A stretch of 64,000 nucleotides of DNA from contig NZ_AP020335.1 in assembly GCF_013340845.1 (NCBI RefSeq), positions 682,001-746,000 on the forward strand, written 5' to 3'. The notes under the pieces are model-generated. The model was not told where the DNA came from. It made no database searches and saw only the letters and a list, made by a program, of their open reading frames with translations. The position numbers were made by a program, and so were the translations under genes. The DNA is from Hydrogenovibrio marinus (lineage in GTDB: Bacteria; Pseudomonadota; Gammaproteobacteria; Thiomicrospirales; Thiomicrospiraceae). Within the stretch, counting starts at the first letter, position 1, and each line of letters starts with the position of its first letter. Below are positions 53,469-63,422 of the stretch, piece by piece.

Positions 53469-53485
53469 TGCATTATATGGGTGCA
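53469..53485 (-). promoter_or_regulatory. NtrC-like enhancer site
   Basis: TGCATTATATGGGTGCA (plus strand), a 17-bp dyad that closely resembles the classical NtrC sites of glnA promoters. It lies 74 bases upstream of the sigma-54 element, the same distance as at the ABC operon. Confidence 0.7.
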
Positions 53486-53567
53486 ATTAATGAGCGGTTT
53501 TGGTGTGTTTTGTGTGTAAAAGGTATGGCGTTGGAATTTTTAAAGATTTTTAATTTGAGAAACAATG

Positions 53568-53596
53568 TTTAAAGAAGAGGGGGAACTCTGTATAAT
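53568..53596 (+). promoter_or_regulatory. Promoter of the SRP RNA gene
   Basis: TTTAAA (53568-53573) and TATAAT (53591-53596), 17 bases apart. Confidence 0.6.
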
Positions 53597-53611
53597 AGGC
53601 GCTTCACAAAA

Positions 53612-53727
53612 TGGTGACTCTGTTCGTCCCCTCGCGATGATGGGTTGGGAACCCCGCCAGGTCCGGAAGGAAGCAACGGTACCTTCTGATTCATGCGCCG
53701 AGGATCGGCGGATAGGGTCGCCACCCT
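53612..53727 (+). ncRNA. ffs: Signal recognition particle 4.5S RNA
   Basis: The conserved apical domain CAGGTCCGGAAGGAAGCA (53658-53675) is diagnostic of small bacterial SRP RNA. The flanks can pair into one long hairpin (GGTGAC at the 5' end with GTCGCCACC at the 3' end), and the position just upstream of dnaX is normal in gammaproteobacteria. Exact ends are estimated. Confidence 0.92.
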
Positions 53728-53869
53728 TTATATTGCACTCCCATTCTGCTACTTCACAACTAATCTGTTTATTTGCTTTTCTCATTGTAATTGTTCAATT
53801 AAGTTTTTTCTATTGTGATTCGAGACAGGTTAAAATAGTTTCAATTTTGAAGCTAAAGTATTTGTATTC

Positions 53870-56110
53870 GTGAGCTATACCGTTCTAGCCCGTAAGTGGC
53901 GTCCGAAAAACTTTTCCGAATTGGTCGGTCAACAGCATGTTATGCAAGCGCTATCCAATGCCTTGGATCAACAGCGACTTCACCATGCCTATCTGTTTAC
54001 TGGTACACGAGGTGTCGGTAAGACCACTATCGCCCGAATTTTCGCCAAGGCGTTGAATTGTGAGCAAGGCATTACATCCACACCTTGTGGGCAATGTCCG
54101 ACTTGTCGCTCTATTGATGAGGGTCGATTTGTTGATTTGATTGAAGTGGATGCGGCTTCTAAAACCAAAGTGGAAGATACGCGTGAGTTATTGGAAAATG
54201 TTCAATACGCACCAGTGCAAGGGCGCTTCAAAGTTTACTTGATAGACGAAGTACATATGCTTTCCAAAAGCAGTTTCAATGCTTTATTGAAAACATTGGA
54301 AGAGCCACCAGAGCACGTCAAATTCCTACTGGCAACGACAGATCCTCATAAGTTACCGATTACGGTTTTATCACGTTGTTTGCAGTTCAATCTGATGCGA
54401 TTGACGCCAACGCAGATTCAGACTCATCTGGCATATATACTTCAACAGGAACAAGTACCTTTTGAAGAATCCGCTTTAAGTATGATTGCAAAAAGTGCAG
54501 ATGGTTCAGCTCGGGATTCTTTGAGTATTTTGGATCAAGCAATTGCCTATGGCGGTGGTCAAGTAATGTTTGAACCTGTGCAAGCCATGTTGGGATTAGT
54601 CGATCAGCAATTTGTTCTGAAGATTTTGACGGCGTTACTGAACCAGTCTCCTGATGAAATCAAGGCTGTTATGGTTGAACTGTCTCGCATGGGGGTTGAT
54701 TATGAAGCTCTTAATCATCAACTGATTGAAGTATTCCATCAACTGTCATTGATACAAGTTTTGGGTGGACTGAATGATTTAGCGTTGGTAGATGAGGCAT
54801 TCCTGCATCAGGTAGCACAAACGCTGTTGCCGGAAAAGGTGCAGATGCTTTATCAAGTGGCTTTGCTGGCTCAACAGGATATGCGTTTGGCACCGGATGT
54901 CAGAATCGGTTTCGAGATGGCGTTACTTCGCATGCTGGCTTTTGAACCGCAAACTTCCTCAGGTCAGCCTTCTTCATCCGTTCAGTCAAACGGAGCTAAG
55001 ATTGAAGTGCCTGTTGCGACGCAGCGCTCTGCTTCTGCTCAACCGCAATCTACAGTGGCAGAAACACCTGTTATGCCTCAGGTGCAAAGCCCCGAACAGC
55101 GTCAACCAGAGCCTGCCTCAGTTGCTGCCACAGTTCAAATCGCTGAACCACAATCTTCAATGCCAACGCCGGCTAGCGGCACAGAGCAAGACGATAAAGA
55201 TGTTCAGCATCTTATGAGTCTGAAGGAGAAGATTAGTCAATCTCTGGGAAAGCTCCGAACTAAATCCTCTGCTAAAGAGGTTGAAACACGCTCTGCTAAA
55301 GAAGCTGTTATGGCTGAGTCATCAGCGCCGTCTATCGAGAGTGTTGATAGTTCTGCCTTGTCAGGTTTAGCAGTATCTCCTATTACAGAAAATGTTGGTG
55401 TTCAGATTCAGCCGGTTGAAAAGGCGTCACCTGCCCAAACAATTGAGTCTTACAACTTAGAATCGTCTCTGCCAGAAGAAATGCCGCAAGTTCCTATAGA
55501 AGCGTACAGCGACGATTTCGCTCGAATGGAGCTTGATGCAGATGAAGTAATGGCGGACGCAGGTGTAATGAGTTCACCACAGGTTCAAATGAACGCGATG
55601 GTTGAATCTCCTGAAGCTGCCCCCGCGGCATCTCCTCCTGCTCCAGAAGCAGAAAATATTGCAGCAGAATCCAATGAGATACGACCGGAAGCAATGCTGG
55701 AAAGTTTGACTGCATTTAATGGCAGTGGTGTTGAAGAGTGGGTGAGGTTGGTGCAGGCAATGAACTTGGATGGCTGGGCAGGTGAGCTGGTGAATCAGTC
55801 TATGATGGTGTCCCATGACCAACAAGTTCTAATACTGAGTGTTGATCCGCAGCATGCGAGTGCTAAATCGGATTTGGCGTTGAGTAAGCTTGAAGAAGCC
55901 GTGAGAGAGAAACTGGCTTGCGAGTTGAAATTTATCGAGGCAGAAGGTGAGCACCTGACGCCTGCAAAATATTGGCAACAGCAAAAAGCTTTGCTGCAGC
56001 AAGATGCCGTACAATCGATATATCAAGACCCTAATGTCCAAGGGTTTATGGAAATTCTAAATATGCGGGTGATTGATTCGTCGGTACAGTCACTTGGCGA
56101 TGTGCGTTGA
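53870..56110 (+). CDS. dnaX: DNA polymerase III subunits gamma/tau
   Basis: The clamp-loader ATPase and replisome organiser, 746 residues. The AAA+ core (about 1-370) has GTRGVGKTT (Walker A), the zinc module CEQGITSTPCGQCPTC, LIDEVHMLS (Walker B) and the sensor region ATTDPHKLP. A long Ala/Pro/Gln/Ser-rich linker (about 375-610) precedes the C-terminal tau domain (EEWVRLVQAMNLDGWAGELVNQS), so it is longer than the 643-residue E. coli protein. I see no A6G slippery site for a separate gamma product. The start is GTG 53870 without a clear ribosome-binding site. Confidence 0.95.
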   Translation: MSYTVLARKWRPKNFSELVGQQHVMQALSNALDQQRLHHAYLFTGTRGVGKTTIARIFAKALNCEQGITSTPCGQCPTCRSIDEGRFVDLIEVDAASKTKVEDTRELLENVQYAPVQGRFKVYLIDEVHMLSKSSFNALLKTLEEPPEHVKFLLATTDPHKLPITVLSRCLQFNLMRLTPTQIQTHLAYILQQEQVPFEESALSMIAKSADGSARDSLSILDQAIAYGGGQVMFEPVQAMLGLVDQQFVLKILTALLNQSPDEIKAVMVELSRMGVDYEALNHQLIEVFHQLSLIQVLGGLNDLALVDEAFLHQVAQTLLPEKVQMLYQVALLAQQDMRLAPDVRIGFEMALLRMLAFEPQTSSGQPSSSVQSNGAKIEVPVATQRSASAQPQSTVAETPVMPQVQSPEQRQPEPASVAATVQIAEPQSSMPTPASGTEQDDKDVQHLMSLKEKISQSLGKLRTKSSAKEVETRSAKEAVMAESSAPSIESVDSSALSGLAVSPITENVGVQIQPVEKASPAQTIESYNLESSLPEEMPQVPIEAYSDDFARMELDADEVMADAGVMSSPQVQMNAMVESPEAAPAASPPAPEAENIAAESNEIRPEAMLESLTAFNGSGVEEWVRLVQAMNLDGWAGELVNQSMMVSHDQQVLILSVDPQHASAKSDLALSKLEEAVREKLACELKFIEAEGEHLTPAKYWQQQKALLQQDAVQSIYQDPNVQGFMEILNMRVIDSSVQSLGDVR

Positions 56111-56156
56111 TATAAAAAAACGTTGAAGTAACAACATAAAAAGACAAGGAGAGGCC

Positions 56157-56486
56157 ATGTTTGGTGGAAAAGGCGGACTAGGTAATTTGATGAAGCAAGC
56201 GCAGGAAATGCAAAAAAACATGCAAGCTGCGCAAGATGAAATTGCCAAAATGGAAGTCACTGGCGAAGCGGGTGGCGGAATGGTCAAGGTTGTGATGACC
56301 GGGCGTCATGAGTTGGTGAAAGTCGAGTTGGACGATAGTCTGATGGACGACAAAGAAATGCTGGAAGATTTGTTTGCTGCGGCAGTGAATAGTGCTGCAC
56401 GTAAAGTGGAAGAGACCACGCAAGAAAAAATGGGCGGGTTGACTGCTGGGTTGAACATGCCTCCTGGTATGAAGATGCCATTCTAA
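56157..56486 (+). CDS. ybaB: YbaB/EbfC nucleoid-associated protein
   Basis: 109 residues, a dimeric DNA-binding protein, with [21 protein letters not shown] and VKVEVDDS-like [18 protein letters not shown]. It lies in the conserved dnaX-ybaB-recR operon. AAGGAGAGGCC precedes the ATG. Confidence 0.95.
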   Translation: MFGGKGGLGNLMKQAQEMQKNMQAAQDEIAKMEVTGEAGGGMVKVVMTGRHELVKVELDDSLMDDKEMLEDLFAAAVNSAARKVEETTQEKMGGLTAGLNMPPGMKMPF

Positions 56487-56506
56487 CCCCAACCTGGTAG
56501 ATTTTT

Positions 56507-57094
56507 ATGCAAAGTCCTTTGTTGACGGAATTGGTCAACGCTTTGAAAATTTTGCCCAGTGTTGGTCCTAAATCAGCACAACGTATGGCGTACTACTTGT
56601 TGGAGCGCAACCGGCAGGGCGCTCAAAAATTGGCAGATGTCTTGCAGGAATCCATTGAGAAAATCGGTCATTGTGAGCGCTGTCGTGACTTGACGGAAGA
56701 TCCGATTTGTCACTTATGCAGTTCGCCTTCCAGAAATGCAAATGAGTTGTGTGTGGTTGAATCGCCATCCGATGTTTTGGCGATAGAGCAATCTGGAATT
56801 TATCGAGGCTTATATTTTGTGCTGATGGGGCACTTGTCTCCTATTGATGGGATCGGTCCAGAAGAGATTGGTTTGCCTCAGTTGGAGCAACGCCTGAAGG
56901 AAGAGGGAGTAGAGGAGTTGATTTTGGCAACCAACCCCACTGCCGAAGGCGAAGCGACGGCACACTACATTCAGCAAATGGCACAACCTTTGGGAATTAA
57001 AGTGACTCGTCTCGCACAAGGTATTCCGTTAGGCGGAGAGCTTGAGTATATTGATAGTGGAACACTTGGTCAGGCGTTTGCCGGACGTAAATGA
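56507..57094 (+). CDS. recR: Recombination protein RecR
   Basis: 195 residues, acting with RecF/RecO to load RecA at gaps. Helix-hairpin-helix [17 protein letters not shown], four-Cys zinc finger [16 protein letters not shown], and Toprim domain ([31 protein letters not shown]). Third gene of the dnaX operon. Confidence 0.96.
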   Translation: MQSPLLTELVNALKILPSVGPKSAQRMAYYLLERNRQGAQKLADVLQESIEKIGHCERCRDLTEDPICHLCSSPSRNANELCVVESPSDVLAIEQSGIYRGLYFVLMGHLSPIDGIGPEEIGLPQLEQRLKEEGVEELILATNPTAEGEATAHYIQQMAQPLGIKVTRLAQGIPLGGELEYIDSGTLGQAFAGRK

Positions 57095-57121
57095 TGTGGA
57101 TTTGCTGTCTATAAGATAAAC

Positions 57122-57149
57122 AAAAAAGCCCTCGAAAGAGGGCTTTTTT
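57122..57149. terminator. Bidirectional terminator between recR and argF
   Basis: GCCCTC-GAAA-GAGGGC flanked by A6 and T6, a strong intrinsic terminator in both directions. Confidence 0.92.
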
Positions 57150-57177
57150 GTATCTAAACAGATATGTCTTTTTGAAA

Positions 57178-58083
57178 TTATTTTTTTCTTGCCATCAAAA
57201 ATTCTAGCAAGGCTTTTTGTGCATGAAGGCGGTTTTCAGCTTCATCCCAAACAACGGTGCCAGGTGCATCAATGACTTCAGCGGTGACTTCTTCACCTCT
57301 GTGCGCTGGCAGGCAGTGCATGAAAAGAGCATCGTTGTCAGCACGTTGCATCAGTGCGGTGTTGACCTGAAAGTCTTTGAATGCCTTTTCACGTTTTTTT
57401 TGTTCTTCTTCTTGCCCCATGCTGGCCCACACATCTGTCACAACTAAGTCGACATTTTCTGCGGCTTCCATTGGGTCGCGGAAGATTTCTACACGATCAG
57501 CATGAGCCAGAACCAATTCTGCATTAGGATCATAGCCTTCAGGCGCTGCAATACGTAATTTGAAGCCATACTGAGCGGCAGCATTGATATAGGAGTGACA
57601 CATATTGTTGCCATCGCCCACCCAAAGAACCGTTTTGTCTTTAATTGAACCACGGTGTTCGTAGTAGGTTTGCATATCAGCCAAAAGTTGGCAAGGATGG
57701 AAATCATCGGTTAATGCATTGATAACCGGCACAGAAGAGTGTTCTGCAAAGGTTTCCACGATGTCGTGCCCGAAGGTACGGATCATGATGCCATCCGCCA
57801 TGCTGGAGATGACTTTTGCGCTGTCTTCAATCGGTTCGCCACGACCAAGTTGCGTTGCTTCAGGAGACATGAATAGAGCGTGTCCACCAAGTTGGGTCAT
57901 GCCGATTTCGAAAGAGAGGCGTGTACGCGTCGATGATTTTTCAAAAATCATTGCCAGCGTTTGGTTTTTTAAAGGTTCGTAGATTTCACCAGCTTTCTGC
58001 ATGGCTTTCAGTTCTGTTGCACGAACCAAAAGCGATTGCAACTCACTTGTAGTGAAGTCTTTTAGTGTTAAAAAATGTCTCAT
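57178..58083 (-). CDS. argF: Ornithine carbamoyltransferase
   Basis: Makes citrulline from ornithine and carbamoyl phosphate. 301 residues with the carbamoyl-phosphate motif [22 protein letters not shown] and the ornithine/catalytic motif [12 protein letters not shown]. It is 24 bases downstream of argD, so co-transcribed. Confidence 0.96.
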   Translation of the reverse strand: MRHFLTLKDFTTSELQSLLVRATELKAMQKAGEIYEPLKNQTLAMIFEKSSTRTRLSFEIGMTQLGGHALFMSPEATQLGRGEPIEDSAKVISSMADGIMIRTFGHDIVETFAEHSSVPVINALTDDFHPCQLLADMQTYYEHRGSIKDKTVLWVGDGNNMCHSYINAAAQYGFKLRIAAPEGYDPNAELVLAHADRVEIFRDPMEAAENVDLVVTDVWASMGQEEEQKKREKAFKDFQVNTALMQRADNDALFMHCLPAHRGEEVTAEVIDAPGTVVWDEAENRLHAQKALLEFLMARKK

Positions 58084-58107
58084 AATCCTAATCGGTTAGT
58101 TTAATTT

Positions 58108-59289
58108 TTATTGAGCCTGGTGGTTTTTTACCAGGTTGACTACTTTTTCAATCATTTCATCTATTTGCTGGTTTTGGATAACAAATGGCGGTAGCAGGCG
58201 AATGGTGTCGCCACGAGTGACATTGATGAGTAGGTTTTGTTCCAAAGCTTTTTGCACTAAATCACCGCATGGATGGTCTAGTTGGATGCCAATCATAAAT
58301 CCTTTTCCACGAATGTCGACAACGTGAGCAATATCTTTCAATGCTTCTTTAAAGCGTTCGACAATCATTTGGCCTTTGGTGTTCACATGTTCGATAAAGT
58401 TGTGTGTTTCCATGATGTGTAGGGTGGCAATTCCTGTCGCGCAGGCAAGCGGGTTGCCCCCGAAAGTTGTACCGTGGTTACCAGGCGCAAACACTTCAGC
58501 AGCTTTACCTTTTGCTAAGCAGGCGCCAATCGGCATACCGTTTCCTAGTGCTTTGGCAAGGGTCATGACATCTGGAACAATACCTTCGTGCTGGTGGGCA
58601 AACCATTTTCCGGTTCTGCCGATACCCGTCTGAATTTCATCCAGCATAAGTAACCAGTCGTTTTGCTCGCAAAGTGTTTTCAGTGCTTTTAGGTAGCCGT
58701 CTTTTGGAACGTGTACCCCGCCTTCGCCTTGAACAGGTTCTACTAGAATAGCGACAATGTCCGGGTCATTGCTAAGTGCTTCAATTGCACCAACATTGTC
58801 ATAAGGTACACGAACGAATCCTTCAACTAGAGGGTAAAAACCGTCGTGAACTTTTTCGTTGCCTGTGGCGGAAAGGGTGGCAAGTGTTCTGCCGTGGAAG
58901 CTATTTTCCATAACGATGACTTTTGCGCGTTCAATGCCTTTTTGATGGCCAAATTTACGAGCAATTTTCAACGCTGCTTCATTGGCTTCAGCACCTGAAT
59001 TGCTGAAGAAAACGCGATCCATATTGGATAAAGCTATCAGTTTTTCTGCCAGCTGCATCTGTTTTTCAACTTGATATAAGTTGGAGGTGTGAATCAACTG
59101 ATTTGCTTGATTGCAAATGGCTTCGGCAATAGCAGGGTGTGCGTGTCCAAGACTACACACGGCAATACCGCTGACGGCATCAAGATATTCGTTATTATGG
59201 TTGTCTTTGAGTACGGCACCTGAACCGGACACAAACATAACCGGTAGCCGAGAATAGGTGTTCATAATCGCTTCAGAAGGTGTTGTCAT
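58108..59289 (-). CDS. argD: Acetylornithine aminotransferase
   Basis: A PLP enzyme of arginine synthesis, 393 residues: NSGAEANEAALKIAR, NSFHGRTLATLSATG, LDEIQTGIGRTGKWFA, and the PLP lysine in TLAKALGNGMPIGA. First gene of argD-argF. Its leader contains a terminator-like hairpin. Confidence 0.95.
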   Translation of the reverse strand: MTTPSEAIMNTYSRLPVMFVSGSGAVLKDNHNNEYLDAVSGIAVCSLGHAHPAIAEAICNQANQLIHTSNLYQVEKQMQLAEKLIALSNMDRVFFSNSGAEANEAALKIARKFGHQKGIERAKVIVMENSFHGRTLATLSATGNEKVHDGFYPLVEGFVRVPYDNVGAIEALSNDPDIVAILVEPVQGEGGVHVPKDGYLKALKTLCEQNDWLLMLDEIQTGIGRTGKWFAHQHEGIVPDVMTLAKALGNGMPIGACLAKGKAAEVFAPGNHGTTFGGNPLACATGIATLHIMETHNFIEHVNTKGQMIVERFKEALKDIAHVVDIRGKGFMIGIQLDHPCGDLVQKALEQNLLINVTRGDTIRLLPPFVIQNQQIDEMIEKVVNLVKNHQAQ

Positions 59290-59360
59290 ACTCAGTTCTA
59301 ATATCTCTTTATTTTTAAGGTACGTTTAAATTACTGCTTTGTTTATCGCTGTGCCATAAA

Positions 59361-59398
59361 ACAAAAAAGCAATCGCAAGACGGGCTTGGGATTGCTTT
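59361..59398 (-). terminator. Terminator-like hairpin in the argD leader
   Basis: On the minus strand AAAGCAATC-(C)CAAG-loop-CTTGC-GATTGCTTT followed by T6, about 70 bases before argD. No gene ends here, so it could be an attenuator of argDF or the end of a small RNA. Upstream TTGAAA and TAAAAT (minus strand, about 59430-59460) could be its promoter. Confidence 0.55.
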
Positions 59399-59588
59399 CT
59401 TCATGAAAGTGGCATTTTTTGATTAGGAATCAAAGTAATGATTTTAGCGATAAAAAAATGAATTTCAAGCAAAAACGCGGTTATTTAGTCAATGAATTGT
59501 CATCTTTTCATTTTATAAAACGCGACGATTGGGATAAAATGATTCGTTTAAGGTAATAATTAAATCATAATTAACGAAGGATGTTGCA

Positions 59589-60515
59589 ATGCGTACAATG
59601 AGTGACCGTGATGGCCTGATTTGGTTTGATGGTGAGATGGTGGACTGGCGTGAAGCCAAGACTCATGTGTTAACCCACACATTACACTACGGAATGGGTG
59701 TTTTTGAGGGGGTTCGTGCGTATGAAGCAGAGCAAGGAACTTCGATTTTTCGTCTAGAAGCGCATACTGACCGTTTGTTCAATTCGGCAAAAATCATGAA
59801 TATGCCGATGCCTTTCTCCAAAGAAGAAATCAATGAAGCGCAACGTGCAGCGGTTCGCGAAAACAATTTGAAATCCGCCTACATTCGTCCGATGGTTTTT
59901 TACGGATCAGAAGGGATGGGGTTACGTGCAGATAATCTGAAAACACACATTATTGTCGCCGCATGGGAATGGGGCGCTTACATGGGTGAAGAGAATCTTC
60001 AACGCGGTATTAAAATCGCGACTTCTTCTTTCACGCGTCACCATGTTAACGTCACGATGACCAAAGCGAAATCAAACGGTGCCTATATGAACTCCATGTT
60101 GGCATTGCAAGAAGCCATTAGTCACGGCTGTGATGAAGCGTTATTGTTGGATACAGAAGGTTATGTATCGGAAGGTTCTGGTGAGAACTTCTTTATGGTG
60201 AAGGATGGTGTGCTTTACACGCCTGAATTGACGGCAGCGCTAGATGGTATTACTCGTAAAACCATCATTCAAATGGCGAAAGAAGAAGGGTTTGAAGTTC
60301 GCGAAAAACGTATTACTCGTGATGAAGTTTATATCGCAGACGAAGCTTTCTTTACTGGTACTGCGGCTGAAGTAACACCGATTCGTGAGCTGGATAACCG
60401 TCAAATCGGTTCAGGCTCTAGAGGACCGGTAACTGAGTTGTTGCAAACGAAATATTTTGATGTTGTGCATGGCCGTTCTGCCAAACACATGGATTGGTTA
60501 ACGCCAGTCGCTTAA
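59589..60515 (+). CDS. ilvE: Branched-chain amino acid aminotransferase
   Basis: 308 residues, fold-type IV PLP enzyme for Val/Leu/Ile synthesis. DGLIWFDGEMVDWREAKTHVLTHTLHYG and GVFEGVRAYE at the start, the PLP lysine in MTKAKSNGAYMNSMLA, and EGSGENFFMVKDG. AAGGA lies 8 bases before the ATG. Followed at 24 bases by a small zinc-finger gene. Confidence 0.95.
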   Translation: MRTMSDRDGLIWFDGEMVDWREAKTHVLTHTLHYGMGVFEGVRAYEAEQGTSIFRLEAHTDRLFNSAKIMNMPMPFSKEEINEAQRAAVRENNLKSAYIRPMVFYGSEGMGLRADNLKTHIIVAAWEWGAYMGEENLQRGIKIATSSFTRHHVNVTMTKAKSNGAYMNSMLALQEAISHGCDEALLLDTEGYVSEGSGENFFMVKDGVLYTPELTAALDGITRKTIIQMAKEEGFEVREKRITRDEVYIADEAFFTGTAAEVTPIRELDNRQIGSGSRGPVTELLQTKYFDVVHGRSAKHMDWLTPVA

Positions 60516-60539
60516 GATTTACGTTTTAAGAGAGAAGAT

Positions 60540-60731
60540 ATGTCGAATCAAACTGTTGTAAAAATAACCTATGATGATGTTCCTTTAACTTGTCCGATGA
60601 AAGGACAGGAGCAATGGAACTCTCACCCGAAAATCATGCTGCCGATTGAAGAAACCGGTAAATCAAAGTGTCCATATTGTGGGGCGGAGTATGTGCTGGA
60701 AGGATGGGATCCTAATCATAGTTCTCACTAA
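60540..60731 (+). CDS. Small CHCC-type zinc-finger protein
   Basis: 63 residues with a probable zinc site: CPMK, HP and CPYCGAEY (CxxC plus upstream Cys/His). It resembles the NDUFS6-like CHCC zinc-finger family. Conserved beside ilvE in related gammaproteobacteria as far as I recall. Function unknown. Confidence 0.85.
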   Translation: MSNQTVVKITYDDVPLTCPMKGQEQWNSHPKIMLPIEETGKSKCPYCGAEYVLEGWDPNHSSH

Positions 60732-60777
60732 TGGTGTGACACTTCCCCCAACCTGGTAGATTTTGCTGGGATGAATG

Positions 60778-60816
60778 AAAAAGCCCCGAAGTTGGAAACA
60801 ATCTCGGGGCTTTTTT
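60778..60816 (+). terminator. Intrinsic terminator after the zinc-finger gene
   Basis: GCCCCGA / TCGGGGC stem with a 14-base loop and T6; A5 on the other side also serves the convergent gene. Confidence 0.88.
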
Positions 60817-60837
60817 ATTGGATCAAATATGGTTCGT

Positions 60838-61845
60838 TTAAACAGAATAATCTTTTGGTGTGGTAACCAGGTTAGGGTGATTCGGTTCAATACCATGTAT
60901 CAGGTGTTTTTCAAACTCGTTCAAACGTTTCACCACTGAGATGAATTTGGTGATATCTGTCCATCTGTCAATCAAGTAGGAGAAGCTGTCATTTACTTTT
61001 CCGAATGCATTCCCGGTTTGAGTAACAATCCCTAAAGAGATTACGCCGGTAAAGAGTGAGGGTGCCATCAATAAATAAGGCAGAATAATCATCACTTGGC
61101 TATAAAGCGTACTCCAAAGTGTAAAGTAGGAGTAGTGGTTGAACATGCGGAAATAGTTTGTTCTAAGTCCGGTGAAGAGTTCTGTCAAGGAAGGAATGTT
61201 TGCAAAAGCTTTGTCATCCTCAGAGTAAACAAGTTGCTTCCGGTAGGCGGCTTCAACACGTTGGTTGTTATACTCCAGGCCTGGAAGCTTAATCCCCACG
61301 ACATAGGAAATTAGTATTCCACCAATGGATGTGATTAAAGCAATCCATACCAGTGAGCCTTCAATATGGTCTAAATAAGGTAAAGTCACTTTGCTAGAGA
61401 GTGTCCAGAGAATTGGAATGAAGGCGATTAGTGTTAGGGCAGCTCGAAACATGCCCAGCCCTAAACTTTCCAGGCTCTTTGCAAACTCATAAGTGTCTTG
61501 TTGGATACGCTGTGAAGCCCCTTCTATAGTGTGTGGAGAGTTTTCCCAATGTGGCAGGTAGTGAAAGGTAATTGCTTGACGCCAGCGGAAAGAGTAGTGC
61601 TGTGCAAAGTAAAAGGCGAACATGGCGATAAAAATGTATGGGATAGCGATGTAGGTGAATTCAATCATGCTGTGCCAAAAAGCTTGGATGTCATTGGCTT
61701 TCTGTAGGATGTCGTAAAACTTACCATACCAAGAGTTCAGAAGTACTGTCAGATAGACTTGAAGCCACGTGACAGAAACCAACAGGAATATACCTCCCCA
61801 AGCCCATAGAGCCCATTCCTTGCGCCAGAAAAAACTTTTTAACAT
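60838..61845 (-). CDS. SbmA/BacA-like peptide transporter, short form
   Basis: 335 residues with six or so membrane segments and strong family blocks: VYLTVLLNSWYGKFYDILQ, HYSFRWRQAITFHYLPHW, IEGASQRIQQDTYEFAKSLESLG, GIKLPGLEYNNQRVEAAYRKQLVYSEDD, and FGKVNDSFSYLIDRW. SbmA/BacA proteins import peptides such as antimicrobial peptides and bleomycin. E. coli SbmA has 406 residues; this protein lacks about the first 70, including the first membrane segments, without sign of a broken start. Confidence 0.88.
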   Translation of the reverse strand: MLKSFFWRKEWALWAWGGIFLLVSVTWLQVYLTVLLNSWYGKFYDILQKANDIQAFWHSMIEFTYIAIPYIFIAMFAFYFAQHYSFRWRQAITFHYLPHWENSPHTIEGASQRIQQDTYEFAKSLESLGLGMFRAALTLIAFIPILWTLSSKVTLPYLDHIEGSLVWIALITSIGGILISYVVGIKLPGLEYNNQRVEAAYRKQLVYSEDDKAFANIPSLTELFTGLRTNYFRMFNHYSYFTLWSTLYSQVMIILPYLLMAPSLFTGVISLGIVTQTGNAFGKVNDSFSYLIDRWTDITKFISVVKRLNEFEKHLIHGIEPNHPNLVTTPKDYSV

Positions 61846-61972
61846 TGATTGTCCTTGTCTGATTTTATTTTGTTGCCCAGTTTAGTGGATATTTCAGTAT
61901 GGCAGAAGCCTTGTTGTTGTATTTTCATAATGCATTCAGCGTTTTTAAAACGTTACTTGGGTTTCAGGTATA

Positions 61973-61999
61973 AAAAAACCCGCACGAGGCGGGTTTTTT
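61973..61999. terminator. Bidirectional terminator after glnA
   Basis: CCCGC-ACGAG-GCGGG flanked by A6 and T6. Confidence 0.9.
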
Positions 62000-62015
62000 A
62001 GCAGTCGAATGTCGA

Positions 62016-63422
62016 TTAGCTTGAATAGTACATATCGAATTCGATTGGGTGAGTTGTTGCACGGAAGCGAGTAACTTCTTCCATTTTCAATGCGATGTAA
62101 GAATCGATTGCATCATCAGTGAATACACCACCTGCTTTCAAGAAGTCACGGTCTTTATCCAATTCAGACAAAGCTTCGTCTAGAGATGCACAAACTGTTT
62201 TGTAAGTTGCTTCTTCTTCTGGAGGAAGATCATATAGATCTTTCTCTGCAGGCTCGCCTGGATCGATCTTGTTAAGAATTCCGTCTAGACCAGCCATCAT
62301 TGAAGCTGCGAACGCCAAGTATGGGTTTGCAGTAGGATCTGGGAAACGTAGCTCAACACGACGTGAACGCTCAGAAGGTGCGTATGGAATACGGATAGAA
62401 GCAGAACGGTTTTTGCCAGAGTATGCCAGTAGAATTGGCGCTTCGAAACCAGGAACCAAACGCTTGTAAGAGTTTGTACCAGGGTTAGTGAAAGCGTTCA
62501 ATGCACGAGCATGCTTCATCAAGCCACCAATGTACCAGATTGCTTCTTGAGAAAGACCTGAGTAAACGTCACCAGCGAAGATGTTTTTACCATCTTTAGA
62601 CAAAGACATGTTGATATGCATACCAGAACCGTTATCACCAACGATTGGCTTAGGCATGAAAGTCGCTGTTTTACCTAGCGCTTGGCATGTGTTATGTACT
62701 GCATATTTCAAAATTTGAACTTCATCAGCTTTTGCAGTCAAAGTGTTACCTGCAACCGCTAGCTCACATTGACCCCCGTTTGCTACTTCATGGTGGTGAG
62801 CTTCTAGTTTAAGGCCCATTGCTTCTGCCATTGCGCAGATGTCAGCACGTACTTCATGAAGTTGGTCAACTGGAGGAACTGGGAAGTAACCACCTTTAAC
62901 TTTAGGGCGATGACCCATGTTACCGCCTTCATAAACTTTTTCCGTGTTCCAAGCGGCTTCATTACCATCGATTTTAACGAAGCTACCAGACATGTCCGCG
63001 CCCCAGCGAACATCGTCGAAAATAAAGAATTCAGGTTCTGGACCGAAGAACGCAGCATCAGCAACACCAGTTGATTTTAGGTAAGATTCTGCTTTCTTAG
63101 CGATACCACGAGGATCTTTTTCATAAGATTCCATGGTTGCTGGTTCAACGATCATACAACGAATGATAAGTGTTGGATCGTTTGTGAATGGATCCATGAA
63201 GAAACCGTCTGTTTGCGGCATCAATAGCATGTCTGAATCGTTAATGCCTTTCCACCCCTGGATGGAAGAACCGTCAAATGTTTCACCATCGGCAAAAAAG
63301 TCTTCGTCAACTTTTGATGCTGGAATCGTAACGTGTTGCTCTTTACCATGGGTGTCAGTGAATCGAAGATCAACCCACTTAACGTCGTTGTCTTTCATTA
63401 GGTCAAAGATTTCTTGTGACAT
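62016..63422 (-). CDS. glnA: Glutamine synthetase type I
   Basis: The main ammonia-assimilating enzyme, 468 residues. [18 protein letters not shown]-type N-terminus ([10 protein letters not shown]), [41 protein letters not shown], and the adenylylation Tyr in [10 protein letters not shown], so GSI-beta regulation by GlnE is expected. A sigma-54 element and an NtrC-like site lie upstream. This is the complete housekeeping enzyme, distinct from the ligase at 46338. Confidence 0.97.
   Translation of the reverse strand: MSQEIFDLMKDNDVKWVDLRFTDTHGKEQHVTIPASKVDEDFFADGETFDGSSIQGWKGINDSDMLLMPQTDGFFMDPFTNDPTLIIRCMIVEPATMESYEKDPRGIAKKAESYLKSTGVADAAFFGPEPEFFIFDDVRWGADMSGSFVKIDGNEAAWNTEKVYEGGNMGHRPKVKGGYFPVPPVDQLHEVRADICAMAEAMGLKLEAHHHEVANGGQCELAVAGNTLTAKADEVQILKYAVHNTCQALGKTATFMPKPIVGDNGSGMHINMSLSKDGKNIFAGDVYSGLSQEAIWYIGGLMKHARALNAFTNPGTNSYKRLVPGFEAPILLAYSGKNRSASIRIPYAPSERSRRVELRFPDPTANPYLAFAASMMAGLDGILNKIDPGEPAEKDLYDLPPEEEATYKTVCASLDEALSELDKDRDFLKAGGVFTDDAIDSYIALKMEEVTRFRATTHPIEFDMYYSS

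Noticed and set aside
53870-56110. Programmed frameshift in dnaX giving a gamma subunit
   Set aside because: No A6G-type slippery heptamer with a following stem was seen in the expected region.
61973-61999. ACGA within a hairpin loop, as in guanidine-II riboswitches
   Set aside because: It is a single hairpin with flanking A6/T6 downstream of glnA, a standard bidirectional terminator; the loop sequence is coincidental.
61973-63422. glnA sigma-54 element as proof of the promoter
   Set aside because: Kept only as a candidate, because its -12 box is AAGC rather than TTGC although the spacing and NtrC-like site fit.
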